A DNA stretch of 5,498 nt, from the NCBI GenBank assembly GCA_035288405.1, contig DATEAK010000385.1:1-5498 (forward strand), read 5' to 3'. A program made the position numbers and the translations under genes. Shown here one piece after another: positions 5,173-5,498 of the stretch. This stretch comes from JACPSX01 sp035288405 [NCBI: bacterium]. GTDB lineage: Bacteria > JACPSX01. Position 1 is the stretch's first letter. Each line of letters opens with the position of its first letter. A model generated the notes under the pieces. The model had not been told where the DNA came from. It searched no databases and saw only the letters and a program-made list of their open reading frames with translations.

Positions 5173-5498
5173 TCACGTGGAGGGTAACACCGGTTTGCTT
5201 TGTGCTGACTGCTTGCCCTGGGCGCTCTGACCCGCCGGAAAGACCAGAGACTTGATGACCACCGGTACGGCACCCGACGAGGGGAGCAGGCTGCCTATGT
5301 CGATGAAGTCGAACTCCTGCAGCTCGATGCCGTCGATGGAGATCACCGGGTTGGGGAACTGCATCTCCTGCTTTAGGTGGATGCCCAAGAGACCTCCAAT
5401 ATCGCGATCACACACCAGCACCAGCGGGTTGCCACGGGAAAGAGGGTGCTTTAGGGCATTGACCACACCGTTGCAGACCGAGTCGAGACGGTGGAAGG
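5173..5498 (-). CDS. eutA: EutA-family protein (ethanolamine ammonia-lyase reactivating factor), C-terminal fragment
   Basis: The minus-strand frame is open from the window edge to TGA at 5175-5173, so about 107 C-terminal residues are seen and the start lies to the right. A GTG at 5466 is in frame but internal. Counting from that codon, the fragment reads PLVLVCDRDIGGLLG (14-28), ISIDGIELQEFDFIDIG (42-58) and VPVVIKSLVF (68-77). This matches the EutA C-terminus as I recall it: a PLVLV-x-x-D-x-G block, then IDGI-L-EGD-DIG, then VPVVIKTL-F. EutA is a cytoplasmic ATPase of the actin/Hsp70 fold that exchanges damaged cobalamin out of ethanolamine ammonia-lyase (EutBC). After the family end there is an extra tail of about 20 polar residues with a short internal repeat. 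It converges on the UbiD gene and so belongs to another transcript; eutB/eutC, if present, would lie beyond the window. A related reactivase for another B12 enzyme is the main alternative. Confidence 0.75.
   Translation of the reverse strand, partial: FHRLDSVCNGVVNALKHPLSRGNPLVLVCDRDIGGLLGIHLKQEMQFPNPVISIDGIELQEFDFIDIGSLLPSSGAVPVVIKSLVFPAGQSAQGKQSAQSKPVLPST
5194..5229 (-). repeat. Tandem 18-base imperfect repeat in the tail of the EutA-family gene
   Basis: The minus strand encodes QSAQGK followed directly by QSAQSK: two 18-base units with several silent or near-silent differences. It lies beyond the conserved EutA end and makes a short polar, lysine-rich tail. The DNA units have diverged, so the duplication is either old or coincidental. 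Confidence 0.45.

Overview
The window is bacterial and compactly coded, moderately GC-rich (upper 50s percent by eye), with strong AGGAGG-type ribosome binding sites and short gaps. No taxonomic marker is present. Metabolic clusters of this style (hydantoinase/acetone-carboxylase subunits, Liv-type binding proteins, UbiD enzymes) are common in anaerobic or soil lineages such as Deltaproteobacteria, Firmicutes, Chloroflexi and uncultured soil phyla, but the sequence alone does not decide between them.

Layout. Plus strand, left to right: (1) the C-terminal end of a hydantoinase B/oxoprolinase/acetone-carboxylase-type subunit (to 266); (2) a complete periplasmic substrate-binding protein of the branched-chain amino acid (Liv) ABC class with a signal peptide (325-1533); (3) and (4) the alpha and beta subunits of a thiamine-diphosphate-dependent E1 dehydrogenase of the acetoin/pyruvate type, joined by a one-base TAATG overlap (1593-3565); (5) a complete UbiD-family, prenylated-FMN-type decarboxylase (3624-5075). 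All five point the same way with gaps of 58-59 bases or an overlap, so they probably form one operon. After a 97-base gap a sixth gene comes in from the right on the minus strand (5173-5498): the C-terminal end of an EutA-family protein, the reactivating factor of B12-dependent ethanolamine ammonia-lyase.

How the genes may work together (inference). The five plus-strand genes read as a catabolic cassette: periplasmic capture of a small organic acid or aromatic compound, an ATP-dependent hydrolase/carboxylase of the Hyu/acetone carboxylase family, a ThDP enzyme that handles a 2-oxo acid or acyloin, and a (de)carboxylase. The substrate cannot be read from the sequence. No E2 or E3 partner for the E1, no permease or ATPase for the binding protein, and no UbiX flavin prenyltransferase lies in the window.

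The most notable points are the unusual E1 pair (acetoin-type scaffold with several positions near the active site changed, and no E2/E3 beside it) and its pairing with a UbiD enzyme and a Hyu/acetone-carboxylase-type subunit. Nothing here is clearly a wholly new system; the gene combination and the altered E1 are the leads.
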